From Bdellovibrionales bacterium (GTDB lineage Bacteria; Bdellovibrionota; Bdellovibrionia; Bdellovibrionales; UBA1609): a stretch of DNA of 64,000 nt. The stretch's first letter is position 1; each line of letters starts with the position of its first letter. Positions 36,558 to 44,867 of the stretch are shown here, piece after piece. The stretch is from assembly GCA_027459485.1 (NCBI GenBank), contig DAIDIG010000001.1, positions 186,001-250,000 on the forward strand, in the 5' to 3' direction. A program made the translations under genes and the position numbers. Under the pieces are notes generated by a model. The model ran no database searches. It was given only the letters and a program-made list of their open reading frames with translations, and was not told where the DNA came from.

Positions 36558-36878
36558 ATGAGACACGTAACCGGAATTTCGTTGGCCGTATTGTGTGGAA
36601 TTTGTCTATTCGCTGGACAACAGTCGTTTGCAGACCAAATTACCCTGGTGCCTTTGCGTGGGCAGTTAATAGCCGAATCCGGCCAATCGAGCAGCCATCG
36701 TGCCACGATATCAGCCGACGGGTACTCCGAAGATGTGCAGACCATGAATTCCGACAGTGATCAACTCACGGTCAAGATCGCCGATCGTCACGAAACCGGC
36801 AGAACTCCGGCCGCCAAACGCTCGCAAGATGACGATGGCGCTACGATTAAATTGATCAAACTCGCTCGTCGACAATAA
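36558..36878 (+). CDS. Small exported protein, unknown function
   Basis: This is a 106-residue protein with a signal peptide (MRHVTGISLAVLCGICLFAGQQSFA) and a hydrophilic, disordered-looking mature part. The ATG at 36558 has a run of six G residues as ribosome site and is preferred over the longer frame from 36468. The gene converges on the UbiB-like gene and overlaps its end by 23 bp. Nothing more can be said about function. Confidence 0.6.
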   Translation: MRHVTGISLAVLCGICLFAGQQSFADQITLVPLRGQLIAESGQSSSHRATISADGYSEDVQTMNSDSDQLTVKIADRHETGRTPAAKRSQDDDGATIKLIKLARRQ

Positions 36879-38247
36879 ACGACATTTTTTGCCAATAAGG
36901 GCGTAAATCGATTTCAGCGCCCAAACGTTTCACCAAGTTAAAAATCCCGCCAAGTTTGCGGTGGAGAAATAAAATTTTTCGCGGTGGCGGAGAATAAACA
37001 AGCGCCCGCGTGAAGCGCCGATTGGCTGCCGTTGTTCGTCGCTCGTAATCAGGGTCCGAAAAGCGAAATGGCTGACGGTCGGGGTGAAAGGGCTCCATCG
37101 TGACTTGAATCATGTCTTTAAATGCCTCGCGGGCTTCAGCCGATTCGCGCTGGTCTAGAAGCCCAAACTCGACGGCCCCGCGAAATATGGTCTCGGTGTC
37201 GTTCGATGCCAATGTATTCAGCAGTCGCGCGTACCCCTTGCGAAATTCGTTCGAATAGGTGAGTGTTGCGCCGAAATCGAGGCACACAAGAGACTGGCCG
37301 CGCAGGCGCGCTGCCGATTGTGAAGCGTCCGCTCTCACGAGATAGTTGCCGAAATTGGGGTCCGTTTGCACGAGCCCCCATTCACTGAATTCCATGCAAA
37401 AAAGATCGAGCACCAATCTCGCAATATACTCGCGATCCTCGGCCTGCGTCGATGGCAAGCGTGACCACTCCATGATCGGCAGACCATCTTCAAAACTCAT
37501 GGTGAGTACTCGCGAAGTCGAAAATTCCGCGTACGACTGCGGTACGATGTAACTGCGTCGGGCCGCCAGCAAATCGCGATAACGTTCGAGATGGCTGCGT
37601 TCGACGTTGTAATCAACCTCTTGAGTGAGAACTTCGCGGATTTCGCTAAACGTGTCGTCGAGTGAAAACTTCTTACCTGACACGGCTATGAACCCGCCTG
37701 CGAGCCGTCGTAGAATCGCGAGATCGCTGTCAATGCTGTCAGCGACACCCGGGTACTGCACCTTGATTGCAACCTTACGACCTGCCAATTCGGCCGTGTG
37801 GATCTGCCCAATACTCGCGGATGCGTGCGGGTGTTCAGAAAAGTTTTTCAGACGATTCAGCTTAGCGGCGCCGAGCTCGCGCTCAAGCACGGCACGGATA
37901 TCAGCCGTACGGGTAGGTGTCGCGCGCGCCTGTAGACGACTGAGAATTTCGATCGCCTCAGGCGGCAGAAAGTCACTTGTATCGAGACTGAGGAGCTGAC
38001 CAGCTTTCATGGCGGCCCCTTTTAAGTGTGATAAACTGTCGGCGATAACCCGAGCCTGTTCGATGCGAGTTTCGATTTTTTTTTGTGTATCCGCCGGTAA
38101 AACGCGCGATCCGATTTCGTGCGCAGCAACTCGGCTCGCCATTGTAAACAGTCGGAGCGAGCGCGATAGAACACCCGTCGGCGTCTTTTTTGCCCTTCGC
38201 TTTTTATCTTTCGAAGCTGGAGTCGAATCCGAACCCGATTTTTTCAA
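36856..38247 (-). CDS. ABC1/UbiB-family atypical kinase
   Basis: This is a 463-residue member of the ABC1/ADCK/UbiB family, whose ATPase activity supports quinone synthesis or lipid handling. The KxGQ motif is in LKGAAMKAGQLLS; VAIKVQYPGV carries the ATP lysine, TDPNFGNYLV the catalytic loop, and CLDFGATL the metal-binding DFG. No C-terminal membrane helices of classic UbiB are evident. The start is uncertain: I propose a TTG at 38247, 4 bp after the hemF stop; the longer frame would run inside hemF. Co-transcription with hemF seems certain. Confidence 0.87.
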   Translation of the reverse strand: MKKSGSDSTPASKDKKRRAKKTPTGVLSRSLRLFTMASRVAAHEIGSRVLPADTQKKIETRIEQARVIADSLSHLKGAAMKAGQLLSLDTSDFLPPEAIEILSRLQARATPTRTADIRAVLERELGAAKLNRLKNFSEHPHASASIGQIHTAELAGRKVAIKVQYPGVADSIDSDLAILRRLAGGFIAVSGKKFSLDDTFSEIREVLTQEVDYNVERSHLERYRDLLAARRSYIVPQSYAEFSTSRVLTMSFEDGLPIMEWSRLPSTQAEDREYIARLVLDLFCMEFSEWGLVQTDPNFGNYLVRADASQSAARLRGQSLVCLDFGATLTYSNEFRKGYARLLNTLASNDTETIFRGAVEFGLLDQRESAEAREAFKDMIQVTMEPFHPDRQPFRFSDPDYERRTTAANRRFTRALVYSPPPRKILFLHRKLGGIFNLVKRLGAEIDLRPYWQKMSFIVDERV

Positions 38248-38251
38248 AATA

Positions 38252-39133
38252 TCACCACGATGCAAGCGGCGGCATCGAGCATAAGATCGCTTCGGGGTTG
38301 CCACCCGATTCAAAGCCGAACCGTGTGCCACGATCGTAAACTAGGTTGAATTCGGCATAGTGGGCTCGACGTTCAAGCTGGATGCGCCGGTCATCTTCGT
38401 CGTGAGCTTCATGAATCCGGCGCCGATAGATGGGCAAAATCGAATCTAAAAAATGATCACCTACAGAGCGCCAAAGGGCGAGGTCTCGCCCAATATCGCC
38501 CGAGTTTACATTGTCGAAAAAAATTCCGCCCACACCTCGTTCGCGATTGCGATGTTTGATGAAATAATATTCGGCGGCGTTTTTACGATACGTCGGGTAG
38601 ACATCAACTCCGAACGGATCAAGCGCTTTTTTTGCGACGGCATGAAAGTGTTCGGTATCTTCAGGGTACGCGAAGCCCATCGGCGTCAAATCAAAGCCGC
38701 CGCCAAACCAAGACTCCGTTCGCTCTTTCGACGCGGGTGAATCGAGCCGCTCGATATATCGGAGATTGAAATGGACGGTGGGAGCTTTGGGATTTCGCAT
38801 ATGGGTAATGAGGCTCACTCCAGTTGCAAAAAACGGGGTGTCTTGGTTTGAGCCCTTGTTTGCCGCTGCGCTAGAAGCGCCGGGTAATCGAGATCCGTAA
38901 ACGCCCGACCAATTAACTGCAGCCTTTTCGAAAGTTTGACCTCGTAGAACGGACATCTCACCGCCACCGTCGCCGTTTTGGTACGGCCAAATTGTGCGTG
39001 CAAATCGGCCATTTACCTCGAGTTTCTCAAACTCCCCGATAATGGTATCGCGTAAATTCTTGAGATACGAGACGACTTGGTCTCGGTTGGTTTTCAATAA
39101 CGAGCTCACAGTAGAAGGGGATACTCCCGGCAT
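38252..39133 (-). CDS. hemF: Oxygen-dependent coproporphyrinogen III oxidase
   Basis: HemF decarboxylates coproporphyrinogen III to protoporphyrinogen IX with O2, late in heme synthesis. The 293-residue protein has GGGEMSVLRGQTFEKAAVNWS, FNLRYIE, WFGGGFDLTP, GVGGIFFDN and the C-terminal AEFNLVYDRGTRFGFESGG motif. It is divergent from feoAB with only 23 bp between start codons, placing iron uptake beside iron use. The ATG at 39133 lacks a clear ribosome site, and a GTG a few codons later is possible. Confidence 0.95.
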   Translation of the reverse strand: MPGVSPSTVSSLLKTNRDQVVSYLKNLRDTIIGEFEKLEVNGRFARTIWPYQNGDGGGEMSVLRGQTFEKAAVNWSGVYGSRLPGASSAAANKGSNQDTPFFATGVSLITHMRNPKAPTVHFNLRYIERLDSPASKERTESWFGGGFDLTPMGFAYPEDTEHFHAVAKKALDPFGVDVYPTYRKNAAEYYFIKHRNRERGVGGIFFDNVNSGDIGRDLALWRSVGDHFLDSILPIYRRRIHEAHDEDDRRIQLERRAHYAEFNLVYDRGTRFGFESGGNPEAILCSMPPLASW

Positions 39134-39156
39134 AGGGCTTTTGTTAAGATGAAATT

Positions 39157-39396
39157 ATGACGCGCCTATCTGATACGTCTCGCAAACGACCGTCGGCTGA
39201 ACAGTCGTTTACCATCGCCGATCTGACGGCGGAATCGATTGTTCGCGAACGCCTTCTCGAACTTGGTTTGGCGCCGGGTCGTTCTGTGCAAGTTTTAAAA
39301 ATCTGCCCGTTTGGCGGCCCGATCGTGGTGCGTGCCGGGTCCCTGTCTTTGGCTCTCAGGCAAAATGAAGCGGATCATATCTGGTTAAATGAATGA
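39157..39396 (+). CDS. feoA: Ferrous iron transport protein FeoA
   Basis: This is a 79-residue SH3-like protein that assists FeoB in ferrous iron uptake. The pattern RERLLELGLAPGRSVQVLKICPFGGPIVV, then LSLALRQNEADHIWL, is the FeoA core. Its stop overlaps the feoB start in an ATGA, so the two are translationally coupled. Confidence 0.92.
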   Translation: MTRLSDTSRKRPSAEQSFTIADLTAESIVRERLLELGLAPGRSVQVLKICPFGGPIVVRAGSLSLALRQNEADHIWLNE

Positions 39397-41249
39397 ACAC
39401 ACAAACGATCGCGTTAGTTGGCCCCCCAAACTCAGGTAAAACGACTCTTTTCAATTGGCTTACAGGTCGAAAGCAGCGCGTGGTGAATTATCCGGGGTCG
39501 ACGGTCGATTTGGCCGTGGGGGCGGCATTACCTCATCTTGGTCCCGGAGCCGAAAAAATAGAGTTTGTCGACACACCGGGCACTTACAGTCTTTTTGCGA
39601 AGTCGCAAGATGAAGAGGTGACTTCACTCACCCTTTTTGGCGGGCGATACCCAATCCGCAAAGTGATTGTCGTCATAGATTCGACGCATATATCGCGACA
39701 GGTCCATTTGGTGAAGCAATTGCAAGAAGCGGGTTTCGCTGTCGTCGTCGCGCTCACTATGTGCGACTTGCACGAAAAAGAAGGCAGTCGCGTCGATATA
39801 GAACTCTTTGAACGCGAGTTGCAGGCCCCGGTTGTACCGATTAATGGAGTGCTTGGCGGTGGCGTCAAAGACCTCGTGGCAAAAGTCGGCGCAATTGATG
39901 AGCCTCAGAGTGAAATCCGCCGGCTTACGCCGTGGTCGACTGAAAAGCTTCGCGAAGTATTCGACGGTGGCGAGCGGCTAGCCAGAAGCGTTGCAAAAAA
40001 TGAACTGCGCGTTTTTGACAGCACGCGGGGTCTGGATCGAATTTTACTTCACCCAGTTTTTGGCCTTGTCTTCTTTTTTGTGGTCATGTTCACGCTATTC
40101 ACTGCTATCTACTGGGCCGCCCAACCGATCATGCAAGCCGTCGATTGGTTGTTTACGATGGGGGCCGTCGGTGTGAAGTATCTGATTGGCGTCAACCCGA
40201 TTTCGGAGTTTCTCGGCGACGGTGTGATCGGGGGAGTGGGCGCCGTCATGGTATTTGTGCCGCAGATTTTTATTTTATTTTTCGGCATTTCACTTCTTGA
40301 AGATACGGGTTATTTGGCGCGGGCGGCGACGCTGGTCGATCGGCCGCTGTCGCTCGTTGGCCTCAACGGCAAAGCATTCGTACCGTTGCTGTCGGGGTTT
40401 GCTTGTGCGGTCCCCGCTATCATGGCGGCGCGATCGATCAATTCGAAAAAGGAGCGATGGCTTGCGACCTTTATCATCCCGTTCATGACATGCTCGGCGC
40501 GATTGCCCGTCTACGCGCTTCTTCTCGCGTTTTTGTTTTGGGATAAACCGTGGGTTGCCGGCTTATGGCTGGCCGCGCTTTATTTCGGTGGGCTCGTTAT
40601 CGGTCTCGTGGCGTCGGGCTTACTCAATCTGGTTGTGAAATCGAAAACGCCGAGCTTTTTTTTGCTGGAATTGCCGCTCTATCGGCGCCCGAAATTGGCG
40701 GTGGTTTTGCGCAATAGCATACGCCGGACAAAGGCGTACGTAACAAAAACCGGTCCGATTATTCTGATGCTATCGGTCGGCATTTGGGTGTTGACCAACT
40801 TTCCGCACATTACGACGCATGACCCTCGCGCGCGCCTCGAGCAAAGTTGGATGTCGGCGGTTGGGCGGCGGATCGAACCGGCGTTTACCCCTCTCGGGGT
40901 CGACTGGCGCGTCGGCGTCGGGCTGATGAGTGCATTTGCTGCGCGCGAAGTGTTCGTCTCGTCAATGGCCGTCATGTTTAGCGCGACGAATACCGGCAGC
41001 GAGCATAGTTTGCGCGCTTCGCTTATCGATCGTATGCGGCACGCGCGAATGCCGAACGGGACGCCAGTATTTACGGTCGCATCTGTGGCGGCTCTGCTCG
41101 TATTCTTTATGCTGGCGCTGCAGTGTCTTTCGACAGTCTCCGTCGCCTATCGCGAAATGCGGTCCAGGCGATTTGCCGCGTTTCAATTGATCAGCATGAA
41201 CATTCTGGCGTACATATGCGCCGCCGGTACTTATTGGCTTTTGCGCTAG
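39393..41249 (+). CDS. feoB: Ferrous iron transporter FeoB
   Basis: FeoB is the inner-membrane GTP-gated Fe(II) transporter. The 618-residue protein has an N-terminal G domain with P-loop GPPNSGKTT, switch VNYPGSTVD and DTPGTYSL, then a helical membrane domain with the two Gate motifs GFACAVPAIMAARSI and PFMTCSARLPVY. The usual NxxD guanine-specificity motif reads TMCD. At 618 residues it is shorter than E. coli FeoB (773). It overlaps feoA by 4 bp and the acetyltransferase stop by 4 bp. Confidence 0.95.
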   Translation: MNTQTIALVGPPNSGKTTLFNWLTGRKQRVVNYPGSTVDLAVGAALPHLGPGAEKIEFVDTPGTYSLFAKSQDEEVTSLTLFGGRYPIRKVIVVIDSTHISRQVHLVKQLQEAGFAVVVALTMCDLHEKEGSRVDIELFERELQAPVVPINGVLGGGVKDLVAKVGAIDEPQSEIRRLTPWSTEKLREVFDGGERLARSVAKNELRVFDSTRGLDRILLHPVFGLVFFFVVMFTLFTAIYWAAQPIMQAVDWLFTMGAVGVKYLIGVNPISEFLGDGVIGGVGAVMVFVPQIFILFFGISLLEDTGYLARAATLVDRPLSLVGLNGKAFVPLLSGFACAVPAIMAARSINSKKERWLATFIIPFMTCSARLPVYALLLAFLFWDKPWVAGLWLAALYFGGLVIGLVASGLLNLVVKSKTPSFFLLELPLYRRPKLAVVLRNSIRRTKAYVTKTGPIILMLSVGIWVLTNFPHITTHDPRARLEQSWMSAVGRRIEPAFTPLGVDWRVGVGLMSAFAAREVFVSSMAVMFSATNTGSEHSLRASLIDRMRHARMPNGTPVFTVASVAALLVFFMLALQCLSTVSVAYREMRSRRFAAFQLISMNILAYICAAGTYWLLR

Positions 41250-41725
41250 ATTTTTTTAAGAAGCATCGAGACGCGGATTGTCCCGCCTTTTGTGTCCTGC
41301 TGGCCGACTTCCTCGAATCCAAGCCAATGATGAAAACGAAGAGACTGCGGGTTTGGCGGAGTGATGTTCACTTCGCAGGCCAAGGCTGACACGCGACCTT
41401 TGAAGGCATTCTCGACGTGGCGATAAAGGGCTTGGCCGACGCCCTGGCTCTGCGCCTTTTGGGCGATGGCAATGCGATCGATATAAAGAAAATCGGAATA
41501 GCGCGCTTTAAACCACTTGAAATTTTCGCTGCCGTAATCGCAATCGGGTAGCATCCCGATTATATAACCCCGAAAGTCATCACCTTCGACGTCGACCGCA
41601 AAGACGTCGGCCTCAATCAAATATTTTTCAAGCCAAGCTAAATCGATTTTACTCACCTTAGGCACAAACTGGGTGTTGAGTTGCAAAACCTTCTCGAGAT
41701 CGGCTTTAACTGCCCGTCGTATCAT
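41246..41725 (-). CDS. GNAT-family N-acetyltransferase
   Basis: This is a 159-residue acetyltransferase of the GNAT fold. The acetyl-CoA binding motif QKAQSQGVGQALYRHVENAF is present, followed by CEVNITPPNPQSLRFHHWLGFEEVG, which is the typical C-terminal strand-helix region. The ATG at 41725 with a GTGGAG site is preferred over the frame opening at 41770. The substrate is unknown. Confidence 0.82.
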   Translation of the reverse strand: MIRRAVKADLEKVLQLNTQFVPKVSKIDLAWLEKYLIEADVFAVDVEGDDFRGYIIGMLPDCDYGSENFKWFKARYSDFLYIDRIAIAQKAQSQGVGQALYRHVENAFKGRVSALACEVNITPPNPQSLRFHHWLGFEEVGQQDTKGGTIRVSMLLKKI

Positions 41726-41799
41726 TGTTTGCTCCACTGTTGTTGACATCTTTCTATCATATGCCAGCATGGTTGGACATAACTCTATAGGGGGAAGAT

Positions 41800-42121
41800 A
41801 TGAAACTCACAATGTTACTTGCCGCTATTTCATTCGCTGCCGCGAGTGACGAATCATAAAATTGTTCTCGATTACACCGAAGTGTCGAGCGGCACATATA
41901 AAAATCAACCGAACGGCGCAACGGAAACGACGGTTCAGCACGTTAACATTACAGGTACGTTGGTTTTCGACGGTCAGAATCACACGGGCTCGTTGGTCTA
42001 TGATGCCGGCCAGTATAACAAACAGGCCACCTGCGCAGTTGACGGTGCCCCGATTGATTGCCAGACATTTTCGTATATTTTCGGTTTCGTGCCGCCCAGC
42101 CTCATTCGCAACCGTTTGTAA
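41800..42121 (+). pseudogene. Exported protein gene disrupted by a frameshift
   Basis: A GGGGGAAG site and an ATG at 41800 open a signal peptide (MKLTMLLAAISFAAA) that ends at a stop 20 codons on. The +1 frame continues across the same point with a well-formed 90-residue region (NHKIVLDYTEVSSG, then NITGTLVFDGQNHTGSLVY and CAVDGAPIDCQTF) to a stop at 42121. Joining the two by a one-base shift near 41845-41855 gives a normal exported protein of about 105 residues. It could be a real mutation, programmed frameshifting or a sequencing error; there is no slippery homopolymer there. Confidence 0.65.
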
Positions 42122-42123
42122 TG

Positions 42124-44178
42124 CTACTGAACTGTGCACGGCGCGCCTGTAATATGGGCGTTGAGAATGGTGAGGTCGCTGGGGCTCACGGTGCCGTCGT
42201 GATTGAAGTCACCCTGAGACCACCACATACCTGACTTGCCAAGGTTGGCCTTTACGATCGCGCAATCGTTTTGGTCAACCACGCCATCGCCGTTCGCATC
42301 GCCCGGGATGAGAATATCTGACATGAGGGCATCCCACTTTTGCGAGCCGGGGTCGGTTGCATTGATGAGCGACCCCCAGCTGCCGTATTTGCCGTTCGTA
42401 CCGTCGAAAGTGAAATACATAAACAGATGTTGGCGGCCGACGAGCATATCCCAGAGCTGAAGATATTGTTGCGTGGCCGTGTACATGCGCGGGTCACTTT
42501 GCGCGGTCATAATGTTCGCATTAAGGGTCGCGTCGCTGCTGAGCATGCCCTGGCCGCCTTCATAGGCCACCATGTATAAACCGTATTTATTGGCTTCGGC
42601 CAAATCCTGCGTGAGCCAATTGCCGGTTGAATTATTGTCAGTGAAATCGGAGAGGCTGAGAATATTGTTAAAGAGGTCGTTAAACACATTGTCGACCGTG
42701 CAATCATGACATCCGGATCCGGTTGTCGATGTATCGGCGTCTAAATTAAAGTACGGCGCGACGGCCATGTAATCCATTGAGCTTGTTACCGAACCGTAAG
42801 CTTGTTTCATGAACGCGAACGCGCCATCCGCCTCAGCCGAATAAGCTGCTTGGACGTTGATCACCGTCTTGATTTGCGAAGCTTGACTGCCAAAGACCGT
42901 TTTAAAAATATCATTGTCGCGTTTGGTGAGCAGCATCGCCATCTCTTCGGTGCGCGCATAACCGACCGGGGCCCACGGCAGTGTTGAATCCGCCAAAGCC
43001 GCTTGGGCTATGATACTTGTGGGAGCCGTAACGTCGCACGTGTGGTAGCAAGTCGAAGGTGCGCCGTTTTGCGTGCACGAATAACTCGCCGGGGCGCCGT
43101 TGGCCATGCAGTAAAGATCGGATGTCTGTTGAAAGCCCCAGTTCCAAATTTCGTTAGAGAGCTCAACGTACACTTTCGAGTTTGGGTTGAGCGCAACGGC
43201 TCCAGCTGGTGCGGTCGACGGTGCGGTTAAGCTGCAATTCGAACCGTTGTCATCGGCGCCGGATTCGCCGTAACGCAAGAGGCGGGCCAAGCGGCAGACG
43301 TAATTATCGGTAGCCAGAGCGGGGACGTTGATCCATATATCCTTGCCGGTCGCATTCGCAAACGCGATAATATCTTCGTAAGCCATACCGGTTTTACCGC
43401 ACCGGCCCCCGGCCGTCGGCCACGAGCGCTGCAACCAGTCTTTCGTGGTGTCATTGTTATCCGTATTGGTTGGGTCTTTAAAACGAAGAGTTGAAAACGG
43501 CCGCATTTTATCCAAAAAATATTGCATGAAAAACCCGGTGTTGTCTCGTAGAGGCGTGGGCGCCATCAAGTGAATATTGGTTACCGGCGGATAGGCGTAA
43601 AACACGATGAAATTTGTGGACTGATTGAGCGATGCGGCGTCGGACGGGTTTTGCACGATAGTCACCGTCGCGGTGTTGTGCTGAACGCCGTTTGAGACCG
43701 TCGAAGTTGCTGTGCCAATCGTGGCACCTGAATGGACCGTCACCGAGCCCGTGCCATCCCAACTGAGCGTGTATCGTCCTGTCGGGTAATCGGCCGTCAC
43801 GGCAGCTGACGCATTTACTGTGGGCGCGCCGGTGGCATCGAGCGGCGCCGGGCCGCCGCCGGTCAATGCATCCCACGGGCCGTCGTTGCCGCACATTTGC
43901 ATGGCGGCGTCGGCGTACAGGGGCGTGTTGTTCCAATAGGTAATCCAGGGCAAATTCATGCCGAGATTGTAACCATCTGCGCGTCTGACGGGCGGGGGCG
44001 GCGTCGGCGCAGTGGGAGTTGACCCCGGTGAAGTGGGGGGGGCTGGTGTCGATGACAAACTCGAGGCCATTGAGCTGAGATCGATGGCGCTAAACCCATG
44101 AGTGCAACTATTGAATAGGACGACTCCGCTGCCTGTCGCGATGAGTGCGATGAACGTTCTCAGTTTGAGACGCTTCAT
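42124..44178 (-). CDS. Exported glycosidase-like protein with C-terminal dockerin
   Basis: This 684-residue protein starts at an ATG with a GAGG site. A signal peptide ends near NSC (possible lipoprotein), then comes a Ser/Pro/Thr-rich linker (residues 40-75). The central region resembles TIM-barrel glycosidases: YVELSNEIWNWGF would give the acid/base Glu and YMVAYEGGQG the nucleophile Glu. The C-terminus has two calcium-binding dockerin-type repeats (GDANGDGVVDQNDC and GDFNHDGTVSPSDL). It should act on an extracellular polysaccharide; the substrate is unknown. The glycosidase assignment is inferred, the dockerin repeats are clear. Confidence 0.8.
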   Translation of the reverse strand: MKRLKLRTFIALIATGSGVVLFNSCTHGFSAIDLSSMASSLSSTPAPPTSPGSTPTAPTPPPPVRRADGYNLGMNLPWITYWNNTPLYADAAMQMCGNDGPWDALTGGGPAPLDATGAPTVNASAAVTADYPTGRYTLSWDGTGSVTVHSGATIGTATSTVSNGVQHNTATVTIVQNPSDAASLNQSTNFIVFYAYPPVTNIHLMAPTPLRDNTGFFMQYFLDKMRPFSTLRFKDPTNTDNNDTTKDWLQRSWPTAGGRCGKTGMAYEDIIAFANATGKDIWINVPALATDNYVCRLARLLRYGESGADDNGSNCSLTAPSTAPAGAVALNPNSKVYVELSNEIWNWGFQQTSDLYCMANGAPASYSCTQNGAPSTCYHTCDVTAPTSIIAQAALADSTLPWAPVGYARTEEMAMLLTKRDNDIFKTVFGSQASQIKTVINVQAAYSAEADGAFAFMKQAYGSVTSSMDYMAVAPYFNLDADTSTTGSGCHDCTVDNVFNDLFNNILSLSDFTDNNSTGNWLTQDLAEANKYGLYMVAYEGGQGMLSSDATLNANIMTAQSDPRMYTATQQYLQLWDMLVGRQHLFMYFTFDGTNGKYGSWGSLINATDPGSQKWDALMSDILIPGDANGDGVVDQNDCAIVKANLGKSGMWWSQGDFNHDGTVSPSDLTILNAHITGAPCTVQ

Positions 44179-44217
44179 TTGAAAAACCTCGATTTTGCGA
44201 ATGGGTTGATTCAATGA

Positions 44218-44292
44218 TTAAACATGCAAACTCTCGGCCCGTCGCCGCCAAGTTTTGGCGGAGCTAATCGTTTAATTAGTATTCATGTTTAA
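44218..44292. repeat. Nested inverted repeats in a divergent intergenic region
   Basis: Outer arms TTAAACATG (44218-44226) and CATGTTTAA (44284-44292) enclose an inner palindrome CCGCCAA/TTGGCGG (44245-44251 and 44255-44261), nearly concentric with the outer one. A third pair, CTAAT/ATTAG (44264-44268 and 44275-44279), sits on the right side. It lies between the divergent dockerin glycosidase gene and the operon that starts at 44375, so it may be a set of operators or an RNA or DNA hairpin. Confidence 0.55.
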
Positions 44293-44318
44293 AAATTGGT
44301 CGACTTTCGCAGATCATC

Positions 44319-44348
44319 TTGACAGTACTTGAGGCTGAAGTCTGTAAT
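44319..44348 (+). promoter_or_regulatory. Promoter of the operon beginning at 44375
   Basis: A consensus TTGACA at 44319-44324 and TGTAAT at 44343-44348 are 18 bases apart. Transcription would start near 44355, about 20 bases before the first ATG. Confidence 0.62.
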
Positions 44349-44374
44349 TGAAGGAGATCAACAAAGGGGGAAGT

Positions 44375-44860
44375 ATGCAACGTTCGTTTAAAGATTTGTT
44401 TGTGGCCGTATTATTCTCGTTCGTTTTTTTACCGCCCCTAGCACACGCGGTGAGCGTTGGTCAGCAGTTGCCAGCGGTTTTGGCGCCCCAAAACGTTCAA
44501 TTTGTCTATAGCAATATGAATTCATATTACGCCTGCGATTACGTCGTGAATCAAACCACTGCCATGCTACAAAGTCTGGGCGCGCGCAATGTCAATGTTC
44601 AATGTAGCGGGGGTATCCCTTACCAGAGCTTCAATGCCGTCTCCGCCACTTTTTCAACCGTGCAGCAAGTGACCGCCCAAAAATCGACTTTTATGGGAAC
44701 AGTTTCTAACGCGCTTCTCACCACCCACAGCTCGTGTGATCTTCATTTGCGAATTTATGAAAGTGTCATTAAGAGTTTTCAGGTGTATTCTCAGCAAGAA
44801 AGTGACACGTGCTGGGACGCTTCCGGGGATTTTCAGGCGCAAGTCACTGTATTAAAGTAG
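44375..44860 (+). CDS. Exported four-cysteine protein, unknown function
   Basis: This is a 161-residue protein with a signal peptide (MQRSFKDLFVAVLFSFVFLP...AHA) and four cysteines (YACDY, VQCSG, SSCDL, DTCWD) in the mature part. An AAAGGGGG site precedes the ATG at 44375. It is the first gene of a compact operon, 7 bp before the heme lipoprotein. No family is recognised. Confidence 0.7.
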   Translation: MQRSFKDLFVAVLFSFVFLPPLAHAVSVGQQLPAVLAPQNVQFVYSNMNSYYACDYVVNQTTAMLQSLGARNVNVQCSGGIPYQSFNAVSATFSTVQQVTAQKSTFMGTVSNALLTTHSSCDLHLRIYESVIKSFQVYSQQESDTCWDASGDFQAQVTVLK

Positions 44861-44867
44861 AGTTCCG

